A stretch of DNA of 64,000 bases from Ciona intestinalis (taxonomy: Eukaryota > Chordata > Ascidiacea > Phlebobranchia > Cionidae), in assembly GCF_000224145.3 (NCBI RefSeq), contig NW_004190470.2, forward strand, positions 149,114 to 213,113, given 5' to 3'. The translations under genes and the position numbers were made by a program. This document shows, one piece after another, positions 1-10,304 of the stretch. The notes beneath the pieces were generated by a model. The model worked only from the letters and a program-made list of their open reading frames with translations, did no database searches and was not told the DNA's origin. The first letter of the stretch is position 1; each line of letters starts with the position of its first letter.

Positions 1-290
1 GTTTTTGGAGCAAATTATAAGGATTTTATAACAATGTTTTAATCAAAGAAATGTCTATAGGCTATATTCGGAACAAAATATATTCTTTTGGGAACGAAAA
101 CTTTTGTTTTCAAACGAAATATAATGTTACCATATAACAAAAAGATATTGTTCTATCCGAACAAAAATTATGTTTTTTAAACAAAAATGATATTTTTCGA
201 ACAAAATGTTTTTGTTTGAAAATAGTGTTTTTAGAACAAAGTTAATGTTTTTGGAATAAAATTTAATAATTCTAAAATGGAAATTTTCGT
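1..290. repeat. Degenerate AT-rich short tandem repeat
   Basis: The stretch is built from diverged variants of a unit like gtttttggaacaaaat, repeated irregularly with no constant period. No coding potential is seen. It looks like a decayed minisatellite. Confidence 0.5.
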
Positions 291-805
291 TCACCTGTCT
301 TGAAAAACTCGATTTTTAGACAGTAAAAATCTATGTTTGGGGAAAATCTAATGTAATTCTTAAAAATATTAGGATTTTGGTATTTTGTTACGTTTGTTTT
401 GATCTTTAGCTTAGGTAAAATATATTCTTTCAGTAAAGCGAATTTGTATATCAGTTTTATTAACTAACCCCACTAGAGCACCAGAGGTTTGCCTAGCAAC
501 TAGCAACGGTGGATGTTGACGCATATCTAAAGAATGTTTGTCAAATCTAGTCCACCATAGGTCAACCTTGAGCAAAACAAATCAAACGGACCCTCGCTTA
601 AACTATTCATGTAGATTGTAGAATGTACATTGTAGAACCTTATTTACATATACACTGGGCAAAGCTGCACATATTTATATACTACGGTATACTAACATGT
701 ATGGGCCACTTTTCAAAACTTATTGTGTCGAGTGTTTATAATACACCATTTTGTTTTGAAAGTTTAAATAATCATAGTGCTTTTGGTTCCAAGTACACCC
801 TTCTG
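291..805. other. Intergenic, nothing recognised
   Basis: AT-rich sequence between two repeat blocks. The reading frames are short and have no recognisable domain. I see no element ends. Confidence 0.4.
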
Positions 806-1257
806 TTGGCATTGACGTTTAAAAAAACATTTTCAATAAAATGGTTGCACTATGAAACAAAACACCGTGCCCAATTATTAATTTATTTTATTAATAATTA
901 AGCTGGCAAAACAATACAAAATTTCCCTTTGGTAATTACGCCCTAATCACGGTGGCATTGACGTTTAAAAAAACATTTTCAATAAAATGGTTGCACTATG
1001 AAACAAAACACCGTGCCCAATTATTAATTTATTTTATTAATAATTAAGCTGGCAAAACAATACAAAATTTCCCTTTGGTAATTACGCCCTAATCACGGTG
1101 GCATTGACGTTTAAAAAAACATTTTCAATAAAATGGTTGCACTATGAAACAAAACACCGTGCCCAATTATTAATTTATTTTATTAATAATTAAGCTGGCA
1201 AAACAATACAAAATTTCCCTTTGGTAATTACGCCCTAATCACGGTGGCATTGACGTT
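806..1257. repeat. 146-bp tandem repeat, about 3.1 copies
   Basis: The marker ggcattgacgtt recurs at 808, 954, 1100 and 1246, exactly 146 bases apart, and the copies between are almost identical. Each unit contains an AT-rich inverted stretch (attaatttattttattaat). The near-identity implies recent amplification. Confidence 0.95.
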
Positions 1258-1405
1258 AATATTGAATGAAAGCAGGTATTCAGTATACTAAAAAGTAGAA
1301 AGGCTAACATATATAGGTGTAAGGTTATGCTTTGAAGCAGGCCGAATAAATATAAACTGCGTTCACTCATGTTTGCCTCTGAGAAAAGTTAAAATGGCCG
1401 ACAAA

Positions 1406-1599
1406 TAGTAGGGTGGGGGAGAGGGAGCACCTTTAGCACATAATATTCAAATATCCTGATCGTGATTTAAACAAATAACAACGGTCTATGGAAGTCGTGA
1501 GGATACGAATTTATAGTTATCTAAATGTTTTTTTGAATAACACTAAATGTGACGAGAAAATAGATTGAAAATGTGTCCCATCTTTCCCCACTCTACTAT
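1406..1599 (+). mobile_element. MITE (GGGTGGGG family)
   Basis: Begins tagtagggtgggggag and ends with the complement (cccatctttccccactctac). The interior has the family landmarks agcacataatattc and acggtctatgg. Confidence 0.85.
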
Positions 1600-1716
1600 G
1601 TACTCGGTGCAACTTGAATTCTATTTTTCTGTAAACTTTCTTTTGTTTAATCCTACACTTCATGTATTAGCAGTTTTTACGAACGGAATTATTTCAAATA
1701 AACTGAAAAGCGAGAA

Positions 1717-3109
1717 ATGGCCATGTCGAAAGTTGATCCAAAAAGCACTGTTCCTGGTGTTCCTGGTTCCTCCACCCTTGGAATCCAGCTGAAGTCGGAG
1801 TATTTAAATTGTGATTTGGGGGTAAATGAAAAAGGGCAGTTTACTGTTAAGCTCGGTGGTGACGCTTTACTGCTAACAACTGCGATTTTTAGCAAGTGCG
1901 ACAATCTAAAAGGCCTATTTTTGGCTGGAGGCGTGCTCACGGCAACTGTTTATGCTTTGCGCAAACTTCGATATGTTGGGGGCCTTTCTATAAAGTTGCT
2001 GGTGGTGCTAAGTTCGTTATGACGGACGAACCAGATCTGATAAAGGAAGCTCGGGAAAAGTTAAATAATGGTTCCTTTTCTGAAGAATTAGAAAAGAAAA
2101 CATTGGCTATAATGAAAGAAAACCCGAAAGAATTTTCGACTAAGGATTTTAAAATAGATTCTTGCCAAGGTATTTTAACTTAGTCACTTATAATACAACA
2201 ACCTTGTTGTTGAAAAAATCAATGCAATGGAACTAAATTTTAAAAATACCATATATCTACTTTATATTTTATATCTAATAACACTACCAACTTTTTGACG
2301 AATAACCAAGATTTTAAATTTCCAGAAATTGCAATTGAACAAATAACTGCGGATGGAGCCCACATTTCAATGAAAGATTCGAATGTAGAGCAATCTGCTA
2401 TAGCTGCGGACCATATAAATATTGGCAGCAAAGACGAATCTTCGAAAGGTATTGAATTGTATAGAACTATTTACTAAATAAATTCCCTATAAAAGGGTGG
2501 TGTAAATTACCTAACACATTGCCCAATTTAAAAATAAAAATATCACAATTATTGGCGATACCGCATGAATTTGTACCATCATACTTCATTGATTTACAAT
2601 ACGTAAAATAAATATAGTAGGGTGGAAAAAGATGGAACAGCTTTTCATTCCATTCTCTCTTCCCATTTGGTTGTTAATTGTTTAAAGCACGATCAGGATG
2701 TTTGGATACAAATGGGACAAGAAAATAGAATGAAAATGTTTCCCATCATTCCCCACCCTATTGTATAAAAAAGTTTATATTTTTGACAAAAAATAACAAA
2801 GTTTATATTTTTGACACAATTTGAGTATTGCTACAGTGTATTTCCCACAAGCTACTTTAATTATCTCCAAGTGTACTCTTTAATATCTTTTTCATCCATT
2901 ATCAAATGCAGACTCTTAAATATTATTTTTTGCAGGTTCTGCATCCGGCTTTGTGGGTGGAAGTCGTCAGCAAAGTAAGAAACCATTTCATTTGTTAATT
3001 TTAATATATAATTTTAATTTAATTCATGACAGGGCTGTCCGAGCTAAATATGGATAATAGCAAAGTAAAGAGATCGGCCATCGGCTCGTCACACGTTCAC
3101 ATCCAGTGA
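1717..3109 (+). CDS. Unrecognised small gene with a frame break in exon 1
   Basis: Four exons are supported by splice signals: 1717-2169, 2326-2448, 2936-2974 and 3033-3109 (TGA), all separated by phase-1 introns. Exon 1 opens MAMSKVDPKSTVPGVPG, has a hydrophobic stretch (LFLAGGVLTATVYAL) that could be a membrane segment, then a charged tail ending FSTKDFKIDSC. The open frame changes near 1977-1985 at a run of five G; one more G would keep a single frame and fit the exon-end phase, so an assembly or allelic indel is likely. Exons 2 and 4 encode two copies of a related motif, MKDSNVEQSAIAADHINI and MDNSKVKRSAIGSSHVHI (pattern M-D/S-x-V-x-x-SAI-x4-H-x-I). I recognise no family. The repeat could be a small beta-roll-like element; that is inference. 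Confidence 0.6.
2615..2765 (-). mobile_element. MITE, short rearranged copy
   Basis: Starts tagtagggtgg, ends cattccccaccctattgta. The interior keeps ttaattgtttaaagcacgat in reverse family orientation but is shorter than usual. It lies in intron 2 of the 1.7-3.1 kb gene. Confidence 0.75.
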
Positions 3110-3230
3110 TGAGATACCCGATAAATTCAAAAGCTTTATAATTAATAACCCACAAATATATAGCAGGGGTAAAGTAGATGTAAATAACGTAGATGGCTTA
3201 ATGCTTAAAAAGTAAATAAACAAACATATA

Positions 3231-3561
3231 TTAGAGTGGGGGAAGTTAAAACATTTAAGCACATATTCTCTCTTATTTTAACACAAATTTTTATCAGTAA
3301 AGGCGGCTGAACACAGTACCTAATTCCGCATGCGGCAGCGAAATCCGGACAAAACAGACAAAACGGATGAATTCCGGAAACTGTGTACAGCCACCTTTAG
3401 TATAGCAGGAATCGGCTTTGGCACGCGCTTTATACAGTCGTACGAATACTGTCGACTAATCCTGATGTTACATTTTTTGCTTTTCGTCAAATGGGGGACG
3501 TAAAAAGAAATTTTAAAAATGTCTCACATTATCCCCGTGTCCTACTTTACCCCACCCTAAT
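3231..3561. mobile_element. Diverged MITE-like element, about 330 bp
   Basis: Left end ttagagtgggggaag, right end taccccaccctaatata. The first interior bases (aagcacata) match the MITE but the middle does not, so this is either a longer relative or a copy with an insertion. Confidence 0.5.
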
Positions 3562-5093
3562 ATATGTATATATATAGTATGTGTATGTTCTAAACGATTG
3601 ATCAATAATGTGTGCAAACGTAATTTAAACAACGGTATAAATTGTGTGTTGACGTAATTTCAAATACAATACTCAAGAAAAACGTTTGGAATGAAGCTTA
3701 TATTATGACAGATAGTGTGTTCTTGCAACTATATACACCACAAGTTACCAGTTTTTTTACCGCCCCAGTAGAATTTCGCGCGTCGTTGTTTGCCACAGAA
3801 GTATGTATCTTTTTAAAAATAGTATTTCTATAAATATTAAAGCAGTAAAAAGAGAAGGTAATATTGAGGACAGGAATACAGATAGGCGTTGTGTAATCTA
3901 GTTAACGCATTGTTTTTAGTTAATATTTTATTAATCTTAAGATAAGTTGTGTAATCTAGATGAAGCATTATACTTTATAGGAATTGCTATACTATCGAAC
4001 CTATAGAACAGTGCAATATGTTTATTGAACCTATGGAATTTGAATTAACGAGTTCCAAGGTGGTAAATTATGCTCCTTCGTTTTTTGTTTTAATTGCGTG
4101 GCTGTGTCAGCAGTATACACAAATAAAAACAGAAAAATGTTGCAGGGCATCGTATAATTATCTCATCCCAGTTTCCACTATAATGGGTTGTCAGGAAAAC
4201 ACACCACATTTAGTACGCATAAGCACACCATATAGACTTTTTCGTCAAACAGCAGTTGTTGAACACGTAAGTGGTCGTATAGATTATTTTTATCAAAAAG
4301 TTTTTATGGATGCATTCCACCTACTGCTACACGGTCACAAATGGCGACCAAAAATTGCTTTGTCGACTACTTCTGGTTTGGTTTTGATCAAGCTTAGTCG
4401 ACTGTTGTTGTAAAACGATTAATCAACATTGTGCTAAATATTATAATGCGTGCTAACTCATTAGAGCCACGATGTTTTGTGTTTTGTTCTGTTGTTGGTC
4501 CAATGAACAGTATTAATGCCTCTATCTAAACAAGAGAAGACAGCTCTAATGATTGAGCACGTATTATAATTAGCATAATTTTAACTATTCTTTTCCCAGA
4601 CAATAGGCTATAAGCGCTGTTTTCACAGAGCGTAGAAGTGGAACTGGTTGTCTAACCGTTAAAGCAAGTGGAAACAGATTAAAATTTTTCGTTTCTTGCC
4701 CAGTGAAACAATTATTTTGCGCTTATTTTCTTTTAATGAAAGATGGAGAAAGTTATTATTCAACTTTTTCGTAAAAATATATTCTCTGTAACGTTAACGG
4801 AGCCAAAGGGTACCGATTACTGAGTTACTAACGGGTTCCTGATGCGTTCGAATTGACTTTGCTCGCGAGAATTGTAATCATTTATTACTTGTTAATTAGA
4901 TAATGTTATACACTATATGGTTCATATTTAATATACTCAGTTAGTATTAAATTATCGAGTGCACCGAGTTAATTAAGATATAAGGTATATGTTGGTTTTA
5001 GCGCATTTCAACAAACATAAAACTATTTTTTGATTACTCGCTTATTATGCGGCATTAAATCAGACCATTTATTTTAAAATTCGTGTATATATA
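3562..5093. other. Intergenic, no supported gene
   Basis: A 131-codon open frame (4018-4413) was inspected. It carries a SINE-like scrap (cactataatgggttgtc) and no domain, so it was not called. The rest is AT-rich unique sequence. Confidence 0.4.
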
Positions 5094-5288
5094 TAGTAGG
5101 ATGGGGGAAGATGGGACACCTTTAGCACATAATATCCAAATATCCCGATCGTGTTTTGAACAATTAACAACGGTCTATGGGAGTTGTCAGGATATGGTTT
5201 TATAATCATTTAAATTTTCTTTGTTTACTGCTAAATGGGACGAGAAATTAGAATGAAAAGGTGTCCCATCTTCCCCCACTTTACTGTA
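5094..5288 (+). mobile_element. MITE (GGGTGGGG family)
   Basis: Intact terminal inverted repeats, tagtaggatgggggaagatg and catcttcccccactttact, around a typical ~195-bp interior. Confidence 0.9.
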
Positions 5289-5464
5289 ATATAATTTGAT
5301 TCTAATAAAGATATTAGAGAGTAAAATCGAGAATTAAGAAAGACATATGAAAACATGCGCATGGCATAAAAACAACAACAACAAGGATAAAACCAATTGG
5401 TCGACCAAAAAATGACTTTTATCAGTGCTGTTCAACCAGTGTGCACGGTGTACCCTTGGGTGCA

Positions 5465-5635
5465 CCAAAATATCAACACAAACTTTAAAAAATTTTAGCA
5501 TAAAAATATATATTATCGGTATTTTAAAGTCTTCTGAGGGCCATTTATTTTGCTCTTGCGGGCCGCGGTTTGGGCACCCATGTATTATATCATCACAAAC
5601 TTCAAAAAATATTAGCATAAAAATATATATTAGCT
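5465..5635. repeat. Imperfect direct repeat pair
   Basis: The motif cacaaact(t)tcaaaaaat...tagcataaaaatatatatta occurs twice about 120 bases apart (near 5475 and 5592). No gene is seen here. Confidence 0.5.
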
Positions 5636-6247
5636 TATTTAAAAAAATTGAGTATTTTTTTGTTAAAGTTAAACACTTTTATCATATTCAGCCACTTTTC
5701 TACAGTTTGGTCCTTAGTTTTTTGTGTTATCTTATTTTCACGCCAATTCGGAGCTGCTTTATAATTTATATATATAAATATATATATGAATTCTATATCT
5801 TGCATAACTGGGAATTAAACTAGTCTTCTCTTTAACCGCAGACCACCTATTCGTAATAATGTTTTTGATTAGCGATGGTTTTGACTAAACATGGAACTTA
5901 TACGCGTACGCATTTCTCCTTGATGACGTCATTAGTTTTACGTTAAAGCAACCAGGGGTGCATGAGTTCGTCGCAACAACTTTAGGGATTTACCAACCCA
6001 AAAAAGCTTGAAGAGCACTGATCAAATGTGGCCAATTACGTGTTTAATGAACATTTGTTTAATCCATATTCATTTATTTTCGTAATATACAAATGCGACA
6101 TGTTTCAAAATATACATATGCGATTTGTGTAACCTCTCGTACAAAATACGAATTGCCCTGGGCTAAATGTTAGAACGGCAGAAAAATAAATTGGTTAGAT
6201 CGAAAGTTTTGGCACAACAAGTTATTCACGAAGAACATATCTTGAAC

Positions 6248-6485
6248 ATGTTGAGAATTGTAATTTTCACGGGGATACTGGTTCTTGTAAATGGTAGGGT
6301 AAAAAACTTCTGCAATATTATTCGCTATTACCAACTTGTAATTTTTTAATTAATATTTTGTTTTTTTTTAAGGGTGTCACCCCAGTAACATACATAAAAG
6401 AGCGTTGTCTCCTTCTCGGTCTGCATCGCGGATTGAAGAAACAGGAGCTTTGAGAGGTTTCTTCACCAGATGCATGCAACAAAGA
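6248..6485 (+). CDS. Possible secreted peptide precursor, 5' exons only
   Basis: Exon 1 (6248-6293) encodes a strong signal-peptide core, MLRIVIFTGILVLVNG, and ends at gtaggg. A T-rich tract and ag at 6371-6372 open exon 2 (6373-6485), which continues in frame as CHPSNIHKRALSPSR and later GALRGFFTRCMQQR before gtaagt. The product would be short and cationic, with a dibasic HKR site and two cysteines, as in peptide-hormone precursors. The remaining exons may lie downstream or in the assembly gap. The family is not recognised. An upstream in-frame ATG at 6167 would add a polar leader and seems less likely. Confidence 0.4.
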
Positions 6486-6631
6486 GTAAGTAAAATGTAC
6501 GCGTTTTATTCAATATAATGGCAGTCTGCGACCTGTTTTGTTTAAATCGTTATTTGTAACTATTGACTATAAACTATTTCGATATTTCACCCCTGTGTAT
6601 AAAAGATCTCATTGCACGATGAAGTTTATAG

Positions 6632-6912
6632 TCCGGCGCCGTGGCAAAGTGGTTAGTGCGCCTGCCTGTAAACAAGGGTAATGGGTTCAAGGCTCGTCGC
6701 TGCTACCATAGTGGAAGTAAGTATGTGTCCTTGGGCAAGACACTTAACGGAAAATGCTCCAACCCAGTAGTCACTATAATGGGTTGTCCAAAATATCAGC
6801 CATACAAAAAAAAAAAAAAAATATTTACAAAGTAACATACATGGTAACTCGTAAGCTGGCATGTTAGCTGGCATGTTATAACGAATGTCGTTTTCCGGCC
6901 AGAGCCATAGAA
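6632..6912 (+). mobile_element. Composite tRNA-headed SINE
   Basis: The head gtccggcgccgtggcaaagt carries an A-box-like segment, and gggttcaaggc a B box. The body is tgtgtccttgggcaagacac, then an internal A tract, then the tail motif taacatacatggtaactcgt and cgttttccggcca. The tail shows a small local duplication. Confidence 0.85.
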
Positions 6913-7322
6913 ATACCGAGTAGTCCAACCCATTGTTACGTAAAACACAAATTGAACGGCAATTTGGGTCCAAAATAACACAGTAGGTATAGGGAAAATG
7001 TATGTTTTTCGGTAAATTACAGAAAAACTTGGGCCTAAAAACAAATTTAAAGGTTGAAAAATGTAAAAAACATGTGTTATTTGTTTTCTGTGTCAAAAAA
7101 AGTCAAAAATTAGAATTAGAAGCGGTTGATTTGCAACATTTTAGTCATTTAATGCGGCTAAATTTATACATTTTTTCTAAAAAATGTTTGGTAAGGTAAA
7201 TAGAAGCTGTTTTACAGCTTCCCACAATAGGAAAACACAAACAAAACTTAACAAGTTCGTTTAAATCCATTGTCAAAGTCACCACTTTTACTCTATTTTG
7301 GACACACATAGACGGCAGTTGG

Positions 7323-7822
7323 NNNNNNNNNNNNNNNNNNNNNNNNNNNNNNNNNNNNNNNNNNNNNNNNNNNNNNNNNNNNNNNNNNNNNNNNNNNNNN
7401 NNNNNNNNNNNNNNNNNNNNNNNNNNNNNNNNNNNNNNNNNNNNNNNNNNNNNNNNNNNNNNNNNNNNNNNNNNNNNNNNNNNNNNNNNNNNNNNNNNNN
7501 NNNNNNNNNNNNNNNNNNNNNNNNNNNNNNNNNNNNNNNNNNNNNNNNNNNNNNNNNNNNNNNNNNNNNNNNNNNNNNNNNNNNNNNNNNNNNNNNNNNN
7601 NNNNNNNNNNNNNNNNNNNNNNNNNNNNNNNNNNNNNNNNNNNNNNNNNNNNNNNNNNNNNNNNNNNNNNNNNNNNNNNNNNNNNNNNNNNNNNNNNNNN
7701 NNNNNNNNNNNNNNNNNNNNNNNNNNNNNNNNNNNNNNNNNNNNNNNNNNNNNNNNNNNNNNNNNNNNNNNNNNNNNNNNNNNNNNNNNNNNNNNNNNNN
7801 NNNNNNNNNNNNNNNNNNNNNN
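7323..7822. other. Assembly gap (500 N)
   Basis: Exactly 500 N, the conventional length for a gap of unknown size. SINE sequence abuts its right edge, so repeats probably caused the break. Exons of the flanking minus-strand gene may be hidden here. Confidence 0.99.
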
Positions 7823-7992
7823 AGGTGTTAACCCGTGTTATAACGACTGTCGTTTTCCGGCCACGCGAGGATAAAGTAAGTTACATTACATTACAAAATA
7901 CTCATTCACCCACAATAGTAACAGCGACGAGCCTTGAACTCATAACCTATGGGTTGGAGACCTAACCATTGTTTCACGCCACCAGGCAAGAG
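7823..7992. mobile_element. Two SINE fragments in opposite orientation
   Basis: A plus-strand tail (taacgactgtcgttttccgg...aagtaagttacatt) is followed by a minus-strand head (gagccttgaact...ggttggagacctaac). Confidence 0.75.
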
Positions 7993-8187
7993 ATGTGAAT
8001 CGCAAATACATAATAAAAAATCCCACATTGAATCATGGATGGGGCAGTGCATTAGTAACATAGAGACCATAATTAATCATTTATGGTCTTAGTACTTGGA
8101 TAAATATTCCATAAACATTAAAGCATTTAGAATCAAATATCCTGTTTGTAGTTTTATACCAACTCAGCTTTATATTAAAACACCAAC

Positions 8188-9236
8188 CTTCATTGAATAA
8201 ACATTATAATCAGGATTGTCAATCCACATCAAGGCAATGAATGGATGGGTTGCTCTGCTACCAACACAGAACTCAGGGTAGCTAAAATTCAAAATGGGTA
8301 ATTGGTTAGAGAATTATCAATGTAATAGTTGTTCGGTATAGCTAAATGTACTAAACAAATATGTGATACCTAATAAAGGCAGAATGACAGGATTCATAAA
8401 AAAAGGATTATTTGACCTTAATTCAACATTGAAAACATGTTAATAAAGCATTTACCATTTGTCCTGGTTGTAAAATAATATTGTCTCAGCATTGTATATG
8501 TCCTCAGAACACACAATCTGAAAATCAATAGTTATATCGTTGGAACATTTGGTTAGTCAGCATATGTGTATAGTTACTTTATTTAGGTATGGCTTCAGAT
8601 TGGAAATAAAAAATCAAAATTGTTATGTTATACACCAGTATTGAGAAAGTAAAACTTAATGGGTTTTACATTTTTGTTTATCAATTTTACTCGAATTAAA
8701 TGAGAAAAAAACTCCAAATTTATTTTGTTTTTGTTTAATATATTATATACAGTCATAAGGAATAACGCGTACACTGTAATGTAATGTCTCATTCCACGGA
8801 ATTGGTAAGTTACAACACAAGACACAAAACATCCTGTTGATACGACCGCACAGACTGCAGTATTTTAGTAAAATATATTTTACTCGTTTAGTTTTAGCTT
8901 CGTTACAATAGGGTAACTGAACTTTATACATGGGTATAGCGGTTAATAAGGGTTTATTTAGGCAAACCGATAGCGGTTACTTGTTCGCCCATAGTTTCAT
9001 CTATTATCGAATGCTCTCCATAAATACCCGCATACTTAGCAACAAGTACAAAAGCAAATTTACTTTGTTTCTCCACGTCTCGTAAACAGCATTATCACTA
9101 GAACTGGATAAACCATTTTCACTATTTGGAAAAACCAAATGTGCGACATTATTTCTTATCTCTGGAGCAGTTTCTTCTTCAAACACTCGCAACAACGACG
9201 TGACGTAATCAGATCCAGCAGAAGACGTTTCTGCGA
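8188..9236 (-). CDS. Unrecognised gene, paralog 2 (partial)
   Basis: Three minus-strand exons with good splice sites: 9236-9064 (phase 1 in, 0 out), 8517-8456 (0 to 2) and 8281-8188 (2 to 0). They read SDYVTSLLRVFEEETAPEIR..., then IVCSEDIYNAETILF..., then CYPEFCVGSRATHPFIALMW IDNPDYN. Each aligns with the exon of the same phase in the 10.3-12.6 kb gene: the motif FIALM-x-ID is shared, as are SE near the start of the second exon and the lengths. The start lies above 9236 and the end below 8188, possibly in the gap. Intron 1 carries no MITE. I do not recognise the family; the exons look beta-rich. Confidence 0.55.
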
Positions 9237-9419
9237 CTAAAAATGGGACGGGCGTTATTCGTATGCATTTAGGTGTAAAATAATTTATAAACTGAGCCTT
9301 TAAAAAAGTCAACCCAACACAAATTGATTGCGAAGAATTGTAGCACAAAACAACGAGGTTAAATTTTAATTCTGTTCCTTGCAGCGACTACAAAAAAAAG
9401 TTTTGTATTCTGACAACCG

Positions 9420-9604
9420 TATAGTGTGGGGGTAAGATGGGATACCGTAAGCAGCTAAAATCCACGTTTCGTGATCGTGATATTAACAACGCCTTTATGG
9501 AGTCGCGAGGGCTATGGTTAAATAATTCGGTAAATATTCTTTGTTTATTACCAAATGAAAAGGTAAAATGGATTGAAAACATATCCCATATTTCCCCACC
9601 GTAG
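9420..9604 (+). mobile_element. MITE, diverged
   Basis: Ends gtgtgggggtaagatggga and cccatatttccccaccgta. The interior keeps tggagtcgcgagg and tttgtttattaccaaatg. Confidence 0.7.
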
Positions 9605-10013
9605 AACCAATGTCGTCTCACAATGGGGGCGCAACCACTATTTAATTAAAACCAGAATGTAAAAAAATGTAATCGTTATTACTTCAGCAACGTAAATTTA
9701 AGGAATTGTTTTAAAATGCAAAAGGTTAAGTGTAGCATGTAAAATAATTATTAACCAACCACAATAATTCCACGTAATCATCGTTTGGTGTTGCTGATAA
9801 CTGGTGGCATACGTAAGTCAGGCAAATATATACCTCATATGCCTATAGACACTTTGTAAATAGACACTATATGCATATAAAACGTTCGTATTATACTCAA
9901 ACCTTTGCTAAAAGAACGAACGGTTGGGATGATAAGATTATGTATGTCTGTCGTTTTCAATGGTTCTGCAGCGGATCTGTTTAATATAATAATAAATTTA
10001 GATTGTTCAAGTA

Positions 10014-10211
10014 TATAGTAGGGTGGGGAAAGATGGGACACATTTTCATTCTATTTTCTCGCCCCATTTGGTAGTAAACAAAAATCATTTATAGAATTAT
10101 AAAACCGTTTCCTCACGACTACCATATAGACCGTTGTCAATTCTTTAAAACACGATTAAGATATTTGGATATAATGTGCTAAAGATGACCCGTCTATTCC
10201 CACAGTACTAG
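10014..10211 (-). mobile_element. MITE, reverse orientation
   Basis: Starts tagtagggtggggaaagatg. The interior is inverted (cccatttggtagtaaaca, aacacgattaagatatttgg). Confidence 0.85.
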
Positions 10212-10304
10212 ATAAGCTAACTTTTGAATATATGGATCAATCAGTTAAGACTTTGTTTCAGATTTTAATCAAACTAAAACAAAGAATTATTAAATTTCAC
10301 TCAC

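Noticed and set aside
806-1257. CRISPR-like regular repeats
   Set aside because: The 146-bp units are contiguous with no spacers, in a eukaryotic genome; this is an ordinary tandem repeat.
4018-4413. 131-codon plus-strand open frame
   Set aside because: No domain, no splice or start support, and it includes a SINE-like scrap; the composition fits chance.
6636-6710. tRNA-like sequence with A and B boxes
   Set aside because: It is the head of a dispersed SINE (also at 53664 and 33990-34106) and lacks a full cloverleaf, so it is not called as a tRNA gene.
7298-7831. Open frame across the assembly gap
   Set aside because: Consists almost entirely of N; it is not sequence.
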